Of a stretch of DNA of 64,000 nucleotides, positions 57,530 to 64,000 are shown in pieces; the stretch's first letter is position 1, and each line of letters starts with the position of its first letter. Below the pieces are notes generated by a model. The model saw only the letters and a list, made by a program, of their open reading frames with translations. It ran no database searches and was not told where the DNA came from. A program made the translations under genes and the position numbers. This stretch comes from Phoronis australis (taxonomy: Eukaryota > Phoronida > Phoronidae): positions 488,317 to 552,316 of the forward strand of contig NMRA01000287.1 in the NCBI GenBank assembly GCA_002633005.1, in the 5' to 3' direction.

Positions 57530-58186
57530 GTAAGAGTTTAAATTGTACATGATTAATACAGCCATAAGGCACAAAACATTTTGTTTCTCAATCTGTTTGG
57601 GCCCTCCTCCGTCGCTTGATAGTTTATGCTGAATATATGTTTATAGAAGTTTGATTATTTAACGGTCTGCATTATGTCCATATTATATGCAAATTAGTGG
57701 TTTCTGAACTTATGGGAATAATATTACGTTACAAACCTTCTGAGATCCAGACGCATGTCACTTTATTTCATGAGAATAATAATATTCGTTGACAAAAAGA
57801 AATTGTCAATTAGACCCTCTCGTACCGCTGTCCAAACGGCTTCAGACTAAGAATTTCCAACGTCACAGTTCAGCAGGGATGGAGAAAACCACGATATATT
57901 TAAAATTGTGTAGGCCTGCCTGTCTGCAAGTATGGATTCATGCTTCCTTTTAGACAGTGAACATTATCTACGCTTATGGTAGTAGTCAGTGGCTGTAGCA
58001 CCGACTGAAAAAGCGTCCATTGTTGTCAGGCCAAGCACCCATACCACCCTGTTCCTCTACTGCCTAAAAGTCTTCCACGGTCCTATTCAGATACACTCAT
58101 TTCACATAGTGATCACTGGAATTTTTTTCTTTTCTCCCATTTTTGCAAAATTTCTATTTGGATGCCAACGCTTGGGTGTTTAAGTG
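57530..58186. other. Non-coding stretch
   Basis: Follows the presumed donor at 57530. Nothing recognisable; a short frame at 57989-58183 has no domain signature. Confidence 0.35.
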
Positions 58187-61100
58187 TGACTCCATATAAA
58201 AACCAACAGGTAGAGTCTATACCCAAAATCACCGATTTTTTTGAAACTTGGCACATAAGTTTGGTTTGTTGAGATGTAGAAAAACCTCACTTTTTAAGAA
58301 TTTTCATTCATTATTTTTCTTTTTATGACCTGTACCTCCATTTTGCAACACAATTGGGCGTTGAAGTACGCATGTTTGAATGCATTTTACTAGCATGTGT
58401 GGTAAGGTAAAAACAAATGAATAATACGAATTGAAAGGGCAATGCCTGAATAATTTAATGGCATAACTTTCAAAATCCATTTTTAAATCTGTACGTTTTG
58501 AATTTGTGAGTCAAATATGGCTATTTTTCAGGTTTTCAATGAAGCCATTTTCGGCCAAATTTGGCACTCTGTAGCAGCCATAACGCACCTTTCCTGAAAT
58601 TGACTTTATAATAATTTGTTCAGTCATTCCTAACCTGTTCATAATCTAAAATAAAAAATCTTGCCTCTAATGTAGTTTTTGCGTACGAAGCATTACACGA
58701 ACTGCACTTCGTCCTTTTGCATGTTCTCAATTGCCGCTGCTGCCAATAGGGGGCTCTTGGAAAATACAATTAGCTTGCGAAACACTACATAAAAACCTTG
58801 TATTTTGGAGAAAAGGCAGACAGCATTATTAATTACCATTCTCTGAAAACGGCATTGATGATTATTGCTTATTACAAAAAATATGTACGTAAATCAACCG
58901 GCATGCGTGCTTCTAAATGATAGATGGCGCTGCTTTTGTTTACGTGGAGACTGAAGACGCATCTAGAATAAGAGCAGTAACCCGAGGACCTTGCTATAAT
59001 TCAAAACTTCGCGAGATATTGCTCTGCATTCTAAATGAGAACACGTGGTTTTGGATAAATAGTAGAGAGGTTCTAGTGTTACTGAACTCATCCCCTTGTT
59101 TTCTATCTGTCTTGTTCGTGCCACAGGCAAGGAAAGGCACCCAAGGTGGATATGGCCCCCTAGTGTTCAGTGCAAAAATCCTTCAAGTTGTCAATAGTCA
59201 TTGTAACTTTGGGTTCATGTTGTAATGTGCCTGCTGGTTGCTAGAAATTTTAGTCGCCACCAGTCGCCAGAAACCTGGTGTTCCACCCCCACACACCGGG
59301 CACCCTAACGCTGAATATTTCTGCCAGACAGTGTGATCATCAGTGGTATAAAAAGGTACACATTCACAGTCAATAGAAAATAATTCACGAGAGACAATTT
59401 TATTAATGACTCATTCATGACAGACATGAAGTAAACAGAAGTATATATCACACATCTTTGACTGGTATGCTACAAAACTAGGCTAAACGTTGAGCTCATT
59501 TACCACTTCATTCAGTAAATCTGACGACATAACAGCATCTTCAGCAGAAACAGCATCGTCATGAACATTGCTGCAGACAATCTGGAAAAAATCCACCAAT
59601 CTGCGATTTCCTTAACAGCACAGGTAAGCACTTTCTCGTAATGCTCTCTCCGAGTCCATTTTGGCACTTCCGAGGGTGAACGTTTTTACCTGGCTTATCT
59701 CATCTTCATCGAATATGTTCGTCAGAATGTTCTTAACCTTTGCTGAAAATCTTGTTGACCTTTTACCTTTTTTTCAATGCCTAACCTATTGCTTCAGGAT
59801 TCGTCTCATCCAAATAGTACTCAGAGGCTACCTCAAATGACGCTCCGGTTCTTGCATCTGAAAGCATTTCTGACCACTGTCGTGCGATGTGGTCATACGT
59901 GGTTTCCCTTTGTAAATATTCAGTGTCGTTACCCACATCCAAATGCTGACCTAGTTCTGAGTCTGTAGCAAAAATTTCGAGTAACCTTGCTGGGTACAAG
60001 GGAACTTTTGTAGAGGCTCTTCACTAGATACAATGCCAACCTTAACTGTTGGTGTTGAAAATCCGCCATGTCTAGAGATGTTAGTGTATTTTAGAGAAAT
60101 AGGTTTCCCGTTTTCTCAGTATTTGTAAGAACTTACCGTCACCTACATGGAATGATTTCCACACGCGAATTCCTTGGTGGAATAGTGGAAATTTGGGAAT
60201 GTGCTTATACCAGGAACGGAGTATTTTGTGAAAGACTTTGTTACATTGACTGAACATGCATACACATAGCATCCCTTCACACGACCACTGGAAAGTAATG
60301 CTTCTTTCAAATCCAGAAAGTTTATGATATTGATACCTTCGGCTACAAAGTACTTAGCATGTTGTTTGAGTGGAGCGATCTTGCGATCACAGAGATCCTT
60401 CCCATTCTGACTTTCACTTAAGTCATATCTCGAAACAGAAATGCCGGTAGAATTTGACAAGGCTGCTACATTCAGGAGGAGAGGAGCAGAGTGGTAACAT
60501 CCAGCATTACCTCACTCTTCCATGACTGGTCCTGTTCAGTCAGAAATTCACCGACTCTGGGAAGAACGAGTCCGTACTCTGGCACAGGCCTTGCTTTGTG
60601 AGGTAGCTTCCTGTATCTCAAATGTTCAGTGGTGTCTTTGACATAACTCACTAAAGCACAAAGCTTTTGTGATCGGATTTTTTTCAGACTAAACTGTAAA
60701 GGAACATGAAGGCCCATCGACATCGTCCGCCATTTTGTCTTTTTAAAATACACTTGCTTCTCTCAAAACCAGTCATTACAAATATCAATTCTTACTCGTT
60801 TAATCTTAAAGGCATTCATGTTCTACAGAGTGTTTAAATTAACCTGATAATGTACAACAAATGGAAGAATACAAGAGGGTTACACGTACATTTTTTATAT
60901 ATCCTCAAGCTTAACCTCAACTGACTCCCTCAGTGGGCAAAGGTCATCGGGTTCAATTTTGATACTAGCCGCAAAATAAACCCGGAAAACATCTCGTTTT
61001 CATTTGAAAGAGTTTAGACTTGGTTTCTATGAATATTTAAAGCAGACTTCTTGCCTAAAAGTTTGTTCGAATGGTCTGTAAACTCTGCTCGCCATTTCCA

Positions 61101-61650
61101 AACTATGAAAATAGACAGTTTTGCAAGACAATTTTCACTGAAGTGCAAAGTTGAGGCAAGATTTTTTATTGCTCAGTCATCAAGACTAACTCTTTAACCG
61201 TATGTTCAAAACGTCACATACATGTAAGGCTACAAGGTGTTTTATGGCAGTAAGAAAGTCACAAAAATGGCAACTAAAATTAGCTCCAAAAAGTGGTCTG
61301 TGGCTTATCTCCCCTGTCTTGCACAAAACTGTCAGATTTTAATAAACGGCTCAGAATTATGCACAGAATACGGTGGTTATTTCAGCCACCAAAATATAGC
61401 TTTTGATCTATTTTGTAACATACTAATTTTTGTTGCTGAAAACGTGCGATTTTTGAGACGGCTAATATGCCCAATTGTGCCAATATGTGTTATCATGCTC
61501 CAGCGGCGAAATTAGGGGTCATTGAGTGCACAAAATTTGGCATTTGGGTTTTTGTTAGGATACCTATCCATGTACAAAAAATGAAGTTGTTTTAAATTTT
61601 GACGTATAGACTGATTTTTGAAAATCTACTGGTTTTTATACGGACTGCCT
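58187..61650. mobile_element. Possible TIR element carrying the transposase relic
   Basis: The left end reads CTCCATATAAAAACCAACAG. The reverse complement of the right end reads GTCCGTATAAAAACCAGTAG. These are near-matching inverted termini about 3.46 kb apart, with the transposase relic between them. The TIR is short and mismatched and no target duplication was confirmed, so the boundary is tentative. A dispersed block (CGCGAGATATTG, AAATGAGAACACGTG) lies inside at 59010-59050. Confidence 0.35.
59480..60753 (-). pseudogene. Transposase-like gene relic with C2H2/RNase-H-like features
   Basis: Three minus frames form one broken protein. The N-terminal block (60753-60472) is Lys/Arg-rich. The next (60460-60143) has SRYDLSESQNGKDLCDRKIA and GRVKGCYVYACSV, typical of an RNase-H-like transposase family common in marine invertebrates (D-x-S-E-x-Q-x-GKD-x-CDR). 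The third (59999-59781) has FATDSELGQHLDVG and ETTYDHIARQWSEM, matching a zinc-finger-like segment that follows in that family. Further down, about 59760-59480, RFSAKVKNILTNIFDEDEIS and LVDFFQ fit its C-terminal helix region. Frameshifts near 60480 and 60140 and stops below 59.64 kb show it is dead. I recognise the family by pattern and give it no formal name. Confidence 0.6.
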
Positions 61651-64000
61651 CTTAATTGGTGTGGTGAGTTATAAGAGTGGCAACTAGGGGAAACGTAGTC
61701 CCGGACTATTGATCCCTCTAAATCATCTCTTAAACATACTGTCAGGCTTAAGATGTCTTTGCATTTTAAAAACGTACGAGAGTAAGAAATACTTAAGCAT
61801 GGGTGTGCCACAATAGTGGAACCTAAACTTCTAAAATCTAGTGCCTATAATCTGATATGCTGTAAAAAAGACCACACTGACTAGGTCAACTTTTTCAAAT
61901 ACCTATAGCTCTGTCACTGAACACCTTTTGTTAACCCCAGCAAGCCAAGAAAAACACTGTGAGGCTTATTCAGGAGTATAAAGATCCGTGGCAACTGTGA
62001 GCTATACAAAAAGGCTGTACCAGGGTGATATCTCAACTGTTTTCTTTTACAATGAGTAAGGCCTTGGGCAGTGTGGGCAGGATGGTATCCCTTGGACACT
62101 GGGATAAATGCACTGTGTTCATCTTATGAACAGTTAAATATTTGCACAAACGACGTGTCAGGTTTGTGATTAAATACCAAGAATCTACTGAGTTAGTTAA
62201 CAAACAAAATCTATTCAGACTTAAAATAAACATAGCACATCATAATTAATGTGCATATCTGTCTCTCATTCTTTGAAAATGGGCACATCTTAAAATATAG
62301 TGGTGCGTACACTACACAAACACTAATATCTGATTCAAAACAAATATATTTGTGATAAACACTCGTTTAACATAACATTTCTTTGAAGAATGTTGCTCAG
62401 TTACCAAGTAATATTTTAGTTTCATGGTTTTTGTAAACATGGGGGCATGTACACTACAAAAAGGGGCACGTACACTATAAAAGGGGCATGTACACGGTAC
62501 ACTACATCAGTGTTTCTGCATCACATGGTAACATAATGTTGTAGGGGCATTTACTTTTGTTTGATGATAATAAGCACCGTTTTGCTATTTGAAATGCAAT
62601 CGTCGTTTGTGTTACTGAATTCAACTTGGGGATACTGTGTACCTACCCTACATTTTGTTAGACTTTTTGGCTCCTTCTCAACATAGCAGAACCTAGTCAC
62701 TATCCAAGTTTTAAATGGTTTATTTAGATATTGAATACAGTGTAGTTTGCTGTGTTGCCTAAGCTAACATATTCTGCAGTTCTCTATAACCTTATTTACA
62801 GTAGATGAGGATTAGAAACACAGAATTTACAATTTCCTGACTAGTGCCTGTTTTATGATGAACCCCACCATATCTCAATGATTGAGCACAACTTCATCTG
62901 AGTGATTCTGAATGTGAATCGAGTTATTTCCAGCCATGTCAAAACAAATGCTTACTTTATTTTCCACTGTTGACAGTTGGAAATTTAACTTTTTAAAATG
63001 GCCACTCGTAAGCTAAATATGAACGAAATTCACTGACAAAGACATGCATAAGTTTCCCAAACACTATCGAAGTTTGACGATTATTTTTAACTTGCGCAAC
63101 TAAATAACCCTTTGCATTTGAGATTCAGTTGACATTGGTAACAGAGTCGACTCTCGAATATGGACCTTGATTGTGATTTACCGGATATTGTGTTTCGTGT
63201 CAGTTTCATTCGGCATATCCTGTAGCTGGCATGAAAACAAAATTTCCCTCTGTCATGCGTATTCACTCGCTAAATAACCTGTGACGTAGTACGTATTACA
63301 TCTTTACAGTTTTCGTATTACAGACTAATGGAACACCGTTTGTTATTTTTGCTTCATGCGATGCACGCTGTTGAGAATACACCTTTTGTGATTGCCAATT
63401 TCTAATAAAAGCCCATCAAATTCTAATGTTTTATAGGTCTCGTCTCATCTAAAATATCCAAGACGAGAACCCTTACCAAAACCCTAATGCATTTTTCTAT
63501 ATAGCCTCGCAAGGCACTCTGAGAGTTTTCTTCAGCCATAGTTCTCACACAATCAAAAATACCTTGTTGTGTTCTGGCATACATGTACATGTACATGTAT
63601 GCCGCATTGCTTAAACCTTTTAAAGTTGTGGTGATGGGGACATAAATTAACATAGACAGAACTTAGATGACGCAGATTGAGCTGTGTGTTTTGCTCTTAG
63701 TTTACCTACATATTGTTCTACATTTGGGGACATGTAATGTTTACTTTCAGGTTGTAAAGAAATAAGGTCACGGGTTCTAATCAAATGTTTTGTAATTGTG
63801 AGTTCTGATGAAACGTGGCGACACGTAGGCCTATCAACGTACATGTATGCACCGAGGATTTTTTACAGCGATTGAAAGCTTGCAGTGAATTAACATTTGG
63901 ATGATGTTGGTGTTGTTACGCACATCAGTGCACTGGAAACAATGTAACTGTTATGAAACAAGGAACTAAGTATAATTTCAACTACAAAAAGGTTTCGAAC
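61651..64000. other. AT-rich non-coding end of window
   Basis: No coding exon is supported. Three short direct repeats of GGGGCATGTACACTA or a variant lie at about 62440-62510, and an ACATGTAC repeat at 63581-63600. Short minus frames have no domain content. Confidence 0.4.
62440..62510. repeat. Short direct repeats GGGGCATGTACACTA
   Basis: Three imperfect copies of about 21-25 bp (GGGGCATGTACACTACAAAA and variants) in tandem. Confidence 0.7.

Overview
The window is eukaryotic, animal-type DNA: short coding islands separated by long AT-rich non-coding stretches, GT-AG introns with pyrimidine tracts, microsatellites, minisatellites and many decayed transposons. The ACATGTAC motif, the extracellular domain shuffling (F5/8C, EAR, LamG, PAN) and the transposon mix (THAP/P-like, pogo, hAT, CR1/Jockey-like) suggest a marine invertebrate, perhaps a lancelet or another non-vertebrate deuterostome or a mollusc-type lophotrochozoan. 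The species call is an inference with low confidence.

The main content is one large plus-strand gene, about 18.6-51.9 kb. I could read 23 coding exons whose splice phases agree wherever both neighbours are visible. In order the predicted secreted protein has: a hydrophobic N-terminus and PAN/apple domain, a six-cysteine EGF-like module, a run of EAR (EPTP) propeller blades, three F5/8C (discoidin) domains built from the same three-exon cassette, a laminin-G/thrombospondin-N-like domain, and a final exon with about three more EAR blades ending in a stop at 51901-51903. The readable exons give about 1,200 residues. One small exon between 28208 and 29031 was not found.

Region by region: 0.9-3.3 kb carries a minisatellite and a lone diverged copy of the EGF-like exon, in the same order as at 20.4-24.0 kb, which suggests an old segmental duplication. 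4.06-5.2 kb is a pogo-type transposase relic. 6.35-8.58 kb is a TIR element with a broken THAP finger. 8.6-9.8 kb is degenerate repeats. 9.8-15.2 kb is nearly empty. 15.28-17.13 kb (minus) is a three-exon THAP gene derived from an internally deleted P-like transposase, with one apparent frameshift. Introns of the large gene hold a minisatellite, two hammerhead-ribozyme-like motifs, a 195-bp tandem duplication, a hAT/P52rIPK-like relic, a roughly 1-kb fold-back element, a non-LTR reverse transcriptase relic and a 37-bp VNTR.

Downstream, 54.2-54.46 kb holds a probable small gene for a secreted cysteine-rich basic peptide. A first coding exon of an unidentified gene starts at 57473. A decayed C2H2/RNase-H-like transposase gene lies on the minus strand at 59.5-60.75 kb. 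The rest shows no coding signal I can support. All calls come from reading the sequence by eye; no alignment, profile search or transcript evidence was available.
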